A stretch of DNA of 48,773 nt from DATEHQ01 sp035279525 (GCA_035279525.1 DATEHQ010000168.1:1-48773); one strand, 5' to 3'. Shown: positions 40,350 through 48,772, counted from the first letter of the stretch. Translations and numbers: made by a program. The notes: generated by a model from the sequence alone, not told the origin.

Positions 40350-42185
40350 TCATCCCACCGCGAGGAGCGGCTGGTTGGGCGACACCACCTGTCCTTCCTT
40401 CACGTAGACCTGGCTGACCTTGCCGGCGACCGTCGTCACGATGTCGTTCTGCATCTTCATCGCCTCGAGCACGGCAACGACATCGCCCAGCTTGACTTCG
40501 TCGCCCGCCTTGACCGGCACCTTGACGATGAGGCCCTGCATCGGGGCGATCACGGTGCCTTCTCCGATCGTCGGTGGCGGCGCCGCCGAGGCGTCCCCCT
40601 GCGCCCTCGGCGCCGCGGCGCCCATCCCCGCCACGTTCATGCCGGCGCCGCTGACGCGGACCTTGAACACCTCGCCCTCGACCTCGACCTCGAACTCCGC
40701 CGCCGCGGCGCCGGATGGGCCCGGAGCCGGCGGAGGGTCATTCGCGGACCCGGCGGCCGGCGCGGGATCGGCCGGGGCGGACCGCTCGGAGCTGGTCGTG
40801 ACCGCGACAGGCTTCTCGACGGGTTGGTCGACCGGCGCGGGCTGCGGACCGCGGAGGTAATCGCGGGCCAGGGCGGGGAACATGAGCTGGATCAGCACGT
40901 TGTCGTCGGTCGGCTCGTAACCGAGCTTGCCGACCTGCCTGCGAGCCTCCTCGACCTGCGGCTCGAGCAGGTCGGCCGGGCGGATGGTGATCGGCTCCTC
41001 GCGGCCGAGGACCAGGCGGCGCAGTTCATGGTCGGCGGGGACCGGCGGGCGCCCGTAGAGGCCCTGCAGGTAGTCCTTCAGCTCCTGCGTGACCGTCGCG
41101 TAGCGGTCGCCGCCGATGACGTTGAACACCGCCTGGGTCGCGATCATCTGCCTGATGGGCGCCACCAGCGGCGGGTAGCCGAGCTCACGGCGCACCTTGT
41201 TCGCCTCCTCCATGACCTCGGCGATCCGTCCGCCGGCGTCGTGCGCGGCGAGCTGGTGGTGCAGGTCCTCCATCATCGCGCCGGGCATGTGATAGCGAAG
41301 GATGCTGGCGTCGACGCGGTCGGCGACGGGGCTCAGGTGTTCGATGTGGCGGCGCTTCAGCTCCTCGACGTCGTGCTGGACGTCCCACATCCTGTCGAGG
41401 TCGAGACCGGTGTCGTACTCACCGCCGTGAAGAGCGGCGATGACGCTTTCCGCCGCCGGCTGTGAAGTGCCCCAGGCCAGCGGCGACATGGCGACGTCGA
41501 GGATCTCCGCGCCCGCCTCGACCCCGGCCATGTACGCCATCGGCGCCATGCCGCTCGAGCAATGTGAGTGGACGTCGATGGGCACCTTGACCACGTGCTT
41601 GAGGGCGGTGACGAGCTCCCAGGTCGCCTGCGGGCTCAGCAACCCTGATGTGTCCTTGATGACGATCTCTTCGCAGCCGAGCTTCACCAGGCCTTTGGCC
41701 AGCGAGCCCCAGAGCTCGATGTTGTGCGCGGGCGAGATCGCGTAGCACAGCGCGCCCTGCGCCTTCTTCTTCGCCTTGAGCACGGCCGCGATGGGCGCTT
41801 CCATGTTGCGCAGGTCGTTGAGTGGATCGAAGACGCGGAAGACGTCGACGCCGTTCTTCGCCGCGTGCCGGACGAACAGCTCGACCACGTCGTCCGCGAA
41901 GTTGCGCTTCGAGACCAGGTTCTGACCGCGGATCAGAGCCTGGATCGGTGTGTTGGGAAGCGCCGTGTGGAGCTTGCGCAAGAACTCCCAGGGGTCCTCG
42001 TGCAGCTTGAGCTGCGTTTCGAACGTCGCGCCGCCGAAAGCCTCCATGGCGGCGAAACCGAGACCATCCATCTTGGCCGCGATGGGCAGGATCTCGTCCG
42101 TGTGCACCTCGCCGCCGAGGAGAGATTGCTGAGCGTCGCGAAACGTGGTGTCGACGAGCCGGACGCGTGCTTTCTTCTTCGCCAC
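40350..42185 (-). CDS. pycB: Pyruvate carboxylase B subunit (carboxyltransferase + biotin carrier)
   Basis: 611 residues. Carboxyltransferase barrel: VRLVDTTFRDAQQSLLGGEV, EAFGGATFETQLKLHEDPWE, LRNMEAPIAAV, IVIKDTSGLLSPQATWELV, VHSHCSSGMAPMAYMAGVEA (metal-binding HSH), and MSPLAWGTSQPAAES. A Pro/Ala linker (~470-530) leads to a biotinyl domain with EAMKMQNDI, biotinylated at the Lys. No membrane decarboxylase subunits (OadB/OadG) are nearby, so a two-subunit pyruvate carboxylase making oxaloacetate is preferred over oxaloacetate decarboxylase. GTG start 3 bases after the purE stop. Confidence 0.9.
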   Translation of the reverse strand: MAKKKARVRLVDTTFRDAQQSLLGGEVHTDEILPIAAKMDGLGFAAMEAFGGATFETQLKLHEDPWEFLRKLHTALPNTPIQALIRGQNLVSKRNFADDVVELFVRHAAKNGVDVFRVFDPLNDLRNMEAPIAAVLKAKKKAQGALCYAISPAHNIELWGSLAKGLVKLGCEEIVIKDTSGLLSPQATWELVTALKHVVKVPIDVHSHCSSGMAPMAYMAGVEAGAEILDVAMSPLAWGTSQPAAESVIAALHGGEYDTGLDLDRMWDVQHDVEELKRRHIEHLSPVADRVDASILRYHMPGAMMEDLHHQLAAHDAGGRIAEVMEEANKVRRELGYPPLVAPIRQMIATQAVFNVIGGDRYATVTQELKDYLQGLYGRPPVPADHELRRLVLGREEPITIRPADLLEPQVEEARRQVGKLGYEPTDDNVLIQLMFPALARDYLRGPQPAPVDQPVEKPVAVTTSSERSAPADPAPAAGSANDPPPAPGPSGAAAAEFEVEVEGEVFKVRVSGAGMNVAGMGAAAPRAQGDASAAPPPTIGEGTVIAPMQGLIVKVPVKAGDEVKLGDVVAVLEAMKMQNDIVTTVAGKVSQVYVKEGQVVSPNQPLLAVG

Positions 42186-42188
42186 CGC

Positions 42189-42647
42189 TTATCCGGCGAG
42201 CGCGGCGCGCTTCTCGGCATGGCGGCGCTCGACCTCTTCATCGCTCAGGCCGATGATCCGCGCCGCGAGCCAGGCGGCGTTCTTCGCGCCGGCTTCACCG
42301 ATGGCGACGGTGGCCACGGGGATGCCGGCCGGCATCTGCACGATCGAGTAGAGCGAGTCGACGCCGCCGAGGTGCTGCGTCGGCACGGGCACGCCGATCA
42401 CGGGGAGGTCGGTCCACGCTGCGACGACTCCCGGCAGATGCGCGGCGCCACCCGCGGCCGCGATCACGACCTTGAGCCCGCGACTCCGGGCCGAGCTCGC
42501 CCACTCCATCACGCCCTTTGGGTTGCGATGGGCGGAGCAGATCGTCACCTCGTGATCCACGCCGAGGTCCTGCAGCACCTTGACGCACGACTCCATCAAA
42601 GGCAGGTCGGACTTCGAGCCGAGGATGACGCCGATGACTGGATGCAT
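42189..42647 (-). CDS. purE: N5-carboxyaminoimidazole ribonucleotide mutase PurE
   Basis: 152 residues. GVILGSKSDLPLMESCVKVL, TICSAHRNPKGVMEWA (SAHR), VVIAAAGGAAHLPGVVAAWT, GVPVPTQHLGGVDSLYSIVQ and MPAGIPVATVAIGEAGAKNA. The GVDSLYSIVQMP block is typical of class I PurE, which normally needs PurK; purK is not in the window. ATG at 42647 has GGAGG 7 bases upstream; a longer frame to 42725 is not supported. Confidence 0.94.
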   Translation of the reverse strand: MHPVIGVILGSKSDLPLMESCVKVLQDLGVDHEVTICSAHRNPKGVMEWASSARSRGLKVVIAAAGGAAHLPGVVAAWTDLPVIGVPVPTQHLGGVDSLYSIVQMPAGIPVATVAIGEAGAKNAAWLAARIIGLSDEEVERRHAEKRAALAG

Positions 42648-42714
42648 TAGCTCGCCTCCAGGGGACGCCGCCGAGGGATCGCCGTCGGATCTTTGGCCCC
42701 CAATTCTCTCGACG

Positions 42715-43992
42715 TCACCCCTCATCGGCCTCCCTGGCGATATCCGATCTGAAGAAAGCCCCTTCGAATCGTACCTGCCGCGCCCCGGACAGGGCGGTTT
42801 CGCGGGCCTGGGCGACAGTGTCGCCGAGCGCCGCCGACGTAACCACCCGACCGCCGTCGGTGACGAGACCGCGCCCGGGTACGAAACTCGTGCCGGCGTG
42901 GAAGATCAGAACGCCTTTGGGCATCTCGGCCAGTCCGCGGATCGGACGGCCCAGCGTCATCGCGGCCTCCTCCGGATAGCCGCCTGACGCGATCACCACG
43001 CCGACGCACGCCTCCGGCGCCCAGCGCAGGTCCGGGTGCGCCGACAGGTCGCCTTTGGCGGCCGCCAGCGCAAGCGCGACGAAGTCGCTCTTCAGCCGCG
43101 GCAGCACGACCTGGGCCTCGGGATCGCCAAACCGGGCGTTGAATTCGAGCGTCTTCACGCCATCGTTCGTGAGCATCACGCCCGCGTAGAGCACGCCGCG
43201 GAACTCGGCGGCTGACGCGGCGAGCTCTGCGACGGCCGGCCGCATGACGCGCTCGACGACTTCGCTGACGACCGCGTCGTCGACGCCCCTGGGCGGCGAG
43301 TACGCGCCCATGCCACCCGTGTTCGGTCCCAGGTCGCCGTCGTGCGCGCGCTTGTAATCGCGGGCAGGCGCAAGCGGGATGACGTGCTTGCCGTCAGTGA
43401 CCCCGAGGACGGACAGTTCCGGCCCCTCGAGGCGTTCCTCGACCACGATGGTGGCGCCGCTCTTGCCGAACCGCTGCTCGACGAGCATCTCTTCGATTGC
43501 CTGGTCCGACTCTTCGACCGACGAGCAGACGATCACGCCCTTGCCGCGCGCGAGGCCGTCCGCCTTGACCGCAACTCTCCCATCGCGCTGCTTCGCCCAC
43601 GCTTTCGCCGGCGAGGGTTGGTTGAAGACCTCGAATTCCGCGGTTGGGATTCCCGCGCGCTTCATCAGCGCCTTGGCGAAGGACTTGCTCGATTCGATCC
43701 GTCCCGGGCCGCGGTCTGGTCCGAACACGTTGAAGCCCGCATGGCGGAGCGCGTCGCCTATACCGGCGTCGACGGCCGCCTCCGGCCCGATGACCACGAG
43801 GCCCAGACGTTCACGCTTGGCGAAATCGACGATGCGCACGACGTCGTTGGCGGCGATGGGCACGTTGCGCGCCATTCCCCCCGTGCCGCCGTTGCCTGGC
43901 GCGCAGTAGACACGCTCGACCAGGTCGGACTGCACGCACTTCCACACCAGCGCGTGCTCGCGCGCGCCGGACCCGATGACGAGGACCTTCAC
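42715..43992 (-). CDS. purD: Phosphoribosylamine-glycine ligase
   Basis: 425 residues, ATP-grasp. KVLVIGSGAREHALVWKCVQ, GNGGTGGMARNVPI, VIGPEAAVDAGIGDALRHAG, GIPTAEFEVF, VAVKADGLARGKGVIVCSSV, PLAPARDYKRAHDGDLGPNT then GGMGAYSPP, and TLEFNARFGDPEAQVVLPRL. Makes GAR from phosphoribosylamine and glycine. GTG start at 43992. A 16-bp perfect palindrome lies 14 bases upstream. Confidence 0.95.
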   Translation of the reverse strand: MKVLVIGSGAREHALVWKCVQSDLVERVYCAPGNGGTGGMARNVPIAANDVVRIVDFAKRERLGLVVIGPEAAVDAGIGDALRHAGFNVFGPDRGPGRIESSKSFAKALMKRAGIPTAEFEVFNQPSPAKAWAKQRDGRVAVKADGLARGKGVIVCSSVEESDQAIEEMLVEQRFGKSGATIVVEERLEGPELSVLGVTDGKHVIPLAPARDYKRAHDGDLGPNTGGMGAYSPPRGVDDAVVSEVVERVMRPAVAELAASAAEFRGVLYAGVMLTNDGVKTLEFNARFGDPEAQVVLPRLKSDFVALALAAAKGDLSAHPDLRWAPEACVGVVIASGGYPEEAAMTLGRPIRGLAEMPKGVLIFHAGTSFVPGRGLVTDGGRVVTSAALGDTVAQARETALSGARQVRFEGAFFRSDIAREADEG

Positions 43993-44006
43993 AAGCGCAA
44001 ATGGCG

Positions 44007-44022
44007 CGTTTTGCGCAAAACG
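44007..44022. promoter_or_regulatory. 16-bp palindromic operator candidate upstream of purD
   Basis: CGTTTTGCGCAAAACG is a perfect 16-bp palindrome ending 14 bases before the purD GTG; TTTATGC just upstream on the minus strand may be a -10 region. A LacI/PurR-like or other dimeric repressor site is likely by symmetry and position. It differs from the E. coli PurR box. Confidence 0.5.
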
Positions 44023-44100
44023 GGCATAAACGAGGTACTCAATGCACGCGTTTGGTGCAAAGGTGCCGAACGGAGGAGCGCGGATCGACGATCACGACCT

Positions 44101-44352
44101 TCAGGAAAGGAGCGCGAGCGCTGCCGGCGTCACGAGCCAGTCGAGCACGTGGTTCGCGGCGGCGTGCGCGGCTCTGCTGGTCTTCGCGACTCGCTGTTCG
44201 ACGAGCGACACGAGCCTCCAGTGGGCGCCCCGCCATTTCGCGTAAGGATCGACTCCGAACCCGCCGCCCGCTTGCCGACCGCAGAGCAGCCTGCTGATCG
44301 TCGCCTTGCGCCATGCGGCCTCCGGGCCACGCCGCGGCAAGTCCCCCAGCAT
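44101..44352 (-). pseudogene. Truncated prenyltransferase/terpene-cyclase-like fragment
   Basis: 83 residues: LGDLPRRGPEAAWRKATISR, then QAGGGFGVDPYAKWRGAHWR and LVSLVEQRVAKTSRAAHAAA, ending soon after HVLDWLV. The GGFGxxPYxKWxGAHWRLVSLVE pattern recalls N-terminal regions of ~300-residue squalene-cyclase-like proteins in high-GC bacteria (from memory, unverified). Here the frame stops after one such unit and no continuation is seen before purD, so it is probably a remnant. ATG 44352 shares one base with the upstream stop (TGATG). Confidence 0.5.
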
Positions 44353-44606
44353 CAACGTGACGAGCCAGCCGCCACGAACAGAGTGATTACGACAAGAAGA
44401 GTCGCGCCGAATCCGGCCGCTCCCCACCGGGTAGGCAGCCACATAGGAACCGCCCGCATGAAGATCGGCATCTGGGCGACCTGCTCCGTCCGAGTACGGG
44501 CATGATTGTTGGCTCGCCTGCTAAGTGACCAAACGCCTTCGGCCACTACCCATGACAGAAAGAAGGCGAACCATATCGCGGTCGCAGCCCACGCAATGTA
44601 GAACAG
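44352..44606 (-). CDS. Two-helix membrane protein, CTG start
   Basis: 84 residues in the same frame as guaA, after its TAG. The first in-frame usual start (GTG 44546) would cut off the first membrane segment; CTG at 44606, 6 bases after the guaA stop with GGGGG just upstream, gives MFYIAWAATAIWFAFFLSWV as helix 1 and then WGAAGFGATLLVVITLFVAA as helix 2, with a basic loop between. Function unknown. Confidence 0.55.
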   Translation of the reverse strand: MFYIAWAATAIWFAFFLSWVVAEGVWSLSRRANNHARTRTEQVAQMPIFMRAVPMWLPTRWGAAGFGATLLVVITLFVAAGSSR

Positions 44607-44612
44607 CCCCCG

Positions 44613-46199
44613 CTACTCCCACTCGATCGTGCCAGGCGGCTTCGACGTGATGTCGAACACGACCCGGTTGACGCCCTTCACCTCGTTGACGATCCGGTTG
44701 CTGATCCTGGCGAGAACCTCGTAGGGCACTCGCGCCCAGTCGGCCGTCATCGCGTCCTCGCTTGTCACCACACGCACCGCGACCACGTTCGCGTAGGTCC
44801 GGTAGTCGCCCATCACACCCACCGTCTCGAGCGGCGTCAGCACCGCGAACGACTGCCACACCTGGCGGTAGAGGCCGTTGTTCTTGATCTCGTCGATGAC
44901 CACCCAGTCGGCGTTGCGAAGGATCTCCAGCCGTTCCGCGGTGACCTCGCCCAGGCAGCGGATCGCAAGGCCAGGTCCCGGAAACGGCTGCCGGTACACC
45001 ATCTCCTCCGGCATGCCGAGCTCGAGGCCTACCGCGCGCACCTCGTCCTTGAAGAGGTAGCGCAGCGGCTCGATGAGCTGGAAGCGGAGGCCAGGCGGCA
45101 GGCCGCCGACGTTGTGGTGCGTCTTGATCTTCGACGCCGTCGCGGCCACGTCGGGCGCGGTCGATTCGATGACGTCGGGATAAAGCGTGCCCTGGGCCAG
45201 AAAGTCGATGTGCCCGAGGCTTTTCGCCTCAGCCTCGAAGACGGATATGAACTCGCGACCCACAATGCGCCGCTTCTGCTCCGGGTCGATCACGCCTCGA
45301 AGCGCTCCGAGAAAGCGATCGGTGGCGTCGACGTACCGGATGTTCATGTCGAGGTGGCCGTGCATGACGTCGAGGACCCTCTGGGGCTCTTCCTTGCGGA
45401 GCAGGCCGTTGTTGACGAAAACACATGTCAGCTGGTCGCCGACCGCTCGGTGCACGAGCGTCGCAGCGACCGCGGAATCGACGCCGCCGGAAAGGGCGCA
45501 GATCACACGTCCGGCGCCAACCTGGGTGCGGATGCTCTCAGTCGCCTCGGCGATGAAGGAGCCGGCCGTCCATGACGGCGTGCAGTGACAGACGCCGAAC
45601 AGGAAGTTGCGCAGCACCTCGCGTCCGCTCGGCGTATGCACGACCTCGGGATGGAACTGGATGCCGAAGATGCCCCCGCCGTCCGTGAACGCCGCGACAG
45701 GCGAGTTGCCGCTGGTGGCCAGCTTGTGGAAGCCCGGCGGCATCTCGCTCACGTGGTCGGCGTGGCTCATCCAGACCGGCAGCTCGCCGTGCAGGCCGCG
45801 AAACAGGCCGTTCGGCTCGCTGACCGAGAGGAGGGCCGGGCCATATTCGCGCGCGTGTCCCGGGTCGACCCGGCCGCCGAGGTGGTGCGCGATGAGCTGC
45901 ATGCCGTAGCAGATGCCGAGGACCGGGATTCCCGCTCGAAGGGCGTCGGGGTCGATCTGCGGCGCTCCTGCGTCATACACGGATGACGGCCCTCCGCTGA
46001 GGATCAGGCCGGCCGGGTGGCGCTCCTTCAGCTCAGACCACGGGGTCGTGCCCGGCACCAGCTCGCAGTAGACGCTTGCCTCGCGCACGCGCCTCGCGAT
46101 GAGCTGGCTGAACTGGGAGCCGAAATCGAGGACGAGGATGGTCTGACTGCGCGCGGAGGTTTCGGCTCTCTCCCGCCTGACCGAGGCGGTCTGGCTCAG
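44613..46199 (-). CDS. guaA: GMP synthase (glutamine-hydrolysing), CTG start
   Basis: 528 residues. The conserved opening TILVLDFGSQFSQLIARRVR lies upstream of the first ATG/GTG/TTG (46088, GTG in VREASVY). Reading back in frame, the only possible start is CTG at 46199, overlapping the guaB stop as CTGA, which restores a normal GuaA length. Glutaminase: LILSGGPSSVYD, nucleophile Cys in VLGICYGMQLIAHHLGG, FGIQFHPEV. ATP-PPase: VICALSGGVDSAVAATLVHR (PP-loop) and TLYPDVIEST. C-terminal dimerisation domain: RQPFPGPGLAIRCLGEVT through FDITSKPPGTIEWE. Converts XMP to GMP. Confidence 0.95.
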   Translation of the reverse strand: MSQTASVRRERAETSARSQTILVLDFGSQFSQLIARRVREASVYCELVPGTTPWSELKERHPAGLILSGGPSSVYDAGAPQIDPDALRAGIPVLGICYGMQLIAHHLGGRVDPGHAREYGPALLSVSEPNGLFRGLHGELPVWMSHADHVSEMPPGFHKLATSGNSPVAAFTDGGGIFGIQFHPEVVHTPSGREVLRNFLFGVCHCTPSWTAGSFIAEATESIRTQVGAGRVICALSGGVDSAVAATLVHRAVGDQLTCVFVNNGLLRKEEPQRVLDVMHGHLDMNIRYVDATDRFLGALRGVIDPEQKRRIVGREFISVFEAEAKSLGHIDFLAQGTLYPDVIESTAPDVAATASKIKTHHNVGGLPPGLRFQLIEPLRYLFKDEVRAVGLELGMPEEMVYRQPFPGPGLAIRCLGEVTAERLEILRNADWVVIDEIKNNGLYRQVWQSFAVLTPLETVGVMGDYRTYANVVAVRVVTSEDAMTADWARVPYEVLARISNRIVNEVKGVNRVVFDITSKPPGTIEWE

Positions 46200-47368
46200 G
46201 ACTTTCCCATCCCCACGTGCTGGGCCTGCTGGAACACCTTGCCTTCGGACGTGATCGAGGGCGCGATCACCATCTCGACATGCTGGAACTCCGCGATGTC
46301 ATGCGCGCCGCACACGCCGAGGGCGGAACGCAAAGCGCCGGCGAAGTTTTGCGATCCGTCGTCCACCCGCGCGGGGCCCATCAGGATCTCTCTGAGCTTC
46401 GCCTTCGTCCCGACGTGGATTCGCGTGCCGCGCGGAAGGTTCGGGTCTGGAGTCGCCATGCCCCAGTTGAACCCTCTGGACGCGGATTCCTCCGCTCCAG
46501 CGAGCGGGGTGCCGATCATCACGGCGTCCGCACCAGAGGCGAACGCCTTGCAGACGTCGGCGGCGATGCGCATTCCGCCGTCGGTGATCACCGCGACTCG
46601 CATACCGCCGCGCCGCATGTGCTCGTCTCGCGCCGCGGCCACGTCCGCCGTCGCGGTCACCTGCGGCACGCCGACGCCGAGCACGCCACGCGTGGTGCAG
46701 GCGGCTCCGGGTCCGACGCCGACCAGGATGCCGGCGATGCCGGTCTCCATCAGCTCGAGGGCCGTCTCGTAGTGGACGCAGTTGCCGACGACGACCGGGA
46801 TGTCGCACGCGCGGACCAGGTCTTCGAAGGAGAGCTGATGGTAGGAGCGGGACGAGTGCCGCGCGGTCAGCACAGTGCCCTGCACGACGTACACGTCGGC
46901 GCCGGCCCGCTGCACGACCTCGGCCCTCTCCTCGGCGCGGGCAGGGACCGTCGAAACCGCGCACGGGACACCCGCGGCCTTGATGGCCTCGATCCTCTCG
47001 GCGATCAGCTTCGGCTTGACCGGCTCTCGATAAGCCTCCTTCAGCACCGCGTTCACGGTGGACCTGTCGGCCTCGGCGATCTTCGCGATCACCGGCGCCG
47101 AATCCTCATAGCGCGTGTGCACGCCATCCAGGTTGAGCACCGCCACGCCGCCGAGCTTGCCCATCGCGATCGCAAAGTCCACGTCGACCACTCCATCCAT
47201 GGCCGAGCCCCAGATGGGAAGCGGCAGCGAGAAGCGCTCGCCCATCGAAAACGAGATGTCGACCTCTTCCGGATTCAGCGTCACGCCGCCTGGAACGAGT
47301 GCGACCTCGTCGAAACCGTAGGCGCGGCGCGCGCGCCGCCCGATCCCGATTTCGAAATCCGCTCTCAG
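46196..47368 (-). CDS. guaB: GuaB3-type IMP dehydrogenase family protein, CTG start
   Basis: 390 residues. (beta/alpha)8 barrel with catalytic Cys in VGVGPGAACTTRGVLGVGVP, TDGGMRIAADVCKAFASGAD and VMIGTPLAGAEES. No CBS pair, as in the GuaB3 group; GuaB3 members have only recently been linked to true IMPDH activity in some bacteria. The conserved N-terminus FEIGIGRRARRAYGFDEVAL is upstream of GTG 47284; CTG at 47368 with GGGGAG 9 bases before it is the only suitable start. Its neighbour guaA supports a role in GMP synthesis. Confidence 0.92.
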   Translation of the reverse strand: MRADFEIGIGRRARRAYGFDEVALVPGGVTLNPEEVDISFSMGERFSLPLPIWGSAMDGVVDVDFAIAMGKLGGVAVLNLDGVHTRYEDSAPVIAKIAEADRSTVNAVLKEAYREPVKPKLIAERIEAIKAAGVPCAVSTVPARAEERAEVVQRAGADVYVVQGTVLTARHSSRSYHQLSFEDLVRACDIPVVVGNCVHYETALELMETGIAGILVGVGPGAACTTRGVLGVGVPQVTATADVAAARDEHMRRGGMRVAVITDGGMRIAADVCKAFASGADAVMIGTPLAGAEESASRGFNWGMATPDPNLPRGTRIHVGTKAKLREILMGPARVDDGSQNFAGALRSALGVCGAHDIAEFQHVEMVIAPSITSEGKVFQQAQHVGMGKS

Positions 47369-47457
47369 GCCAGAGTGCTCCCCGGAGATCTCTTCGCGGG
47401 TCTCGAGCCGGCTCTGATGCAGGGTGTGCTTACTCCAGTGGCTGGCGGGTTCGCACG

Positions 47458-47463
47458 ATTATA
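47458..47463 (-). promoter_or_regulatory. -10 box of the guaB operon
   Basis: A perfect TATAAT on the minus strand, 90 bases upstream of the guaB CTG, implying a leader of ~80 bases. No clear -35 box at standard spacing. The leader has no obvious riboswitch fold by eye. Confidence 0.5.
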
Positions 47464-47567
47464 CGGAGTTCCAGGTTCCGCAAGCCCCCGCCGCGAATGG
47501 TCATTCCGACCAGGGCCACAGGATCGTGTCGAATGTCGCGTGCGCATATCCTCTTCTGCAGCAGCCT

Positions 47568-47990
47568 GTGTATCGAACGCTCGAGTACCTGCCCGGCATT
47601 TCCGATGACGACGTGAGACGCTTGCGCTCACGCGGCATCCGCCACACGAATCAGCTCCTGCATCGAACGTCGCTCGACATCGACCGCCGCTGGCTTTCGA
47701 AGAAAACTGGAATCAGCCCCGACCGACTGCTCGAGTTCGCCCACCAGTGCACCCTGCTCGAGGTCTCGGGCATGGACAGGTACCTGCCGCTCATCCGGCG
47801 CCTGGGGATCAATTCGATGAAGGACCTCCGCGCCCAGGACGCGGCTCGCCTCCACGGCACGCTGACCGAGGCCCTCGGCCTCGCGGGTGCTCCGCGCCCG
47901 ACGGATGTCCAGTACTGGATCAGCCAGGCGACCGCGCTCGACATCATCGAAGAGCCGGAGCCCGTCAAGCCGGTCTCCGTGATCGACTAG
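47568..47990 (+). CDS. DUF4332 protein (helix-hairpin-helix-like)
   Basis: 140 residues from GTG 47568 (MYRTLEYLPGISDDDVRRLR). The pattern LPGISDDDVRRLRSRGIRHT, LARRVGLDPDRLLEWANRAD-like KKTGISPDRLLEFAHQCTLL, then VSGMDRYLPLIRRLGINSMK and DLRAQDAARLHGTLTEALGL is typical of DUF4332, tandem HhH-like units related to DNA-binding helices. Starts further upstream (47424) are not supported by similarity. Transcribed divergently from guaB. Confidence 0.8.
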   Translation: MYRTLEYLPGISDDDVRRLRSRGIRHTNQLLHRTSLDIDRRWLSKKTGISPDRLLEFAHQCTLLEVSGMDRYLPLIRRLGINSMKDLRAQDAARLHGTLTEALGLAGAPRPTDVQYWISQATALDIIEEPEPVKPVSVID

Positions 47991-48000
47991 CGGCGCGGAG

Positions 48001-48072
48001 CTCAGGCCTGCGCCGAGTCCCCGCCGGGCAGTAAGGCCCGCCTGAGCGGTGGCGGGGGCGCCTCCCCCGCCA
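48001..48072. terminator. Paired hairpins between convergent genes
   Basis: CTCAGGC/GCCTGAG (48001-48007, 48040-48046) and a strong 9-bp stem TGGCGGGGG-CGCCT-CCCCCGCCA (48050-48072). They lie between DUF4332 and the VOC gene and probably act as a bidirectional terminator, without a U-run. Confidence 0.5.
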
Positions 48073-48081
48073 CGCCCATGG

Positions 48082-48423
48082 CTACATCAGCCCGACGACG
48101 TGACCCTCCGGGTCGGCGAAGAGCGCGATCGTCGTCTCGGGGGCGACCTCGGTGAGCGGCATCAAGACCCTCCCGCCGTGCTTTTCGACACTCGCCAGCG
48201 CGGCCTTCGGGTCGTCGGTGGCGATGTAGAAGGTGACGCCGCCGGGCCTGCCCTCCGGCGCGGCGCCGATGCCTCCGGTCAGCGACTCTCCTTCCTCGCG
48301 CACGAACCCGTAACCGCCAGGGTTGTTCGTGTCGAGCTTCCACCCGAAAACGTCGCTGTAGAAGCGCTGCAGCTTCGGGCCATCCTTGCCCGTGACTTCG
48401 AAGTGAACGACCTTGCTTCCCAT
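48082..48423 (-). CDS. VOC/glyoxalase-fold protein
   Basis: 113 residues. VVHFEVTGKDGPKLQRFYSD then VFGWKLDTN, GGVTFYIATDDPKAALASVE, GGRVLMPLTEVAPETTIALF and ADPEGHVVGLM follow the bleomycin-resistance/glyoxalase-like VOC pattern. Metal ligands His (VHFEV) and Glu (DPEG) are present. Substrate unknown. ATG 48423 with GGAGGAGG 5 bases upstream; the frame two codons longer is less likely. Confidence 0.88.
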   Translation of the reverse strand: MGSKVVHFEVTGKDGPKLQRFYSDVFGWKLDTNNPGGYGFVREEGESLTGGIGAAPEGRPGGVTFYIATDDPKAALASVEKHGGRVLMPLTEVAPETTIALFADPEGHVVGLM

Positions 48424-48505
48424 GAGCACCTCCTCCGGAATCAGTTGCGATCGACGTCTCGTCCGCCTGCTGAGTACGACGAACGCAGGCAGGCGAAATC
48501 GACGA

Positions 48506-48772
48506 TCAGCGCCAGCCGGTACGGTCGCTCAGCCACGCGATGGCGACCTCACCCTGCGCAGCCTGGAAGGCGCGCAGGGTGGGAAGCCCAGGCGGCGGAG
48601 GCTCCAGGGATCGAGACACAAAGAAGCCGGCGAGGGCGCCCAGGACGGCGTTGACCTCATTGGGCGAGGCGCGCACATCGAATCTGCGCAGGAAGTCCTC
48701 GGGCCGGGGTCCGCCCTGCATGGCCACGCTCGGCGCCATCGCGACCCAGTCGACCCATGCCGCGCCGATGCG
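48506..48772 (-). CDS. Unknown protein, 5' end beyond window
   Basis: The frame is open to the right edge (RIGAAWVDWVAMAPSVAMQG), so the start may lie outside. Visible: PRPEDFLRRFDVRASPNEVN, VLGALAGFFVSRSL, a Pro-rich linker and AFQAAQGEVAIAWLSDRTGW. No family recognised. An internal ATG at 48739 is a possible short start. Confidence 0.45.
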   Translation of the reverse strand, partial: RIGAAWVDWVAMAPSVAMQGGPRPEDFLRRFDVRASPNEVNAVLGALAGFFVSRSLEPPPPGLPTLRAFQAAQGEVAIAWLSDRTGWR

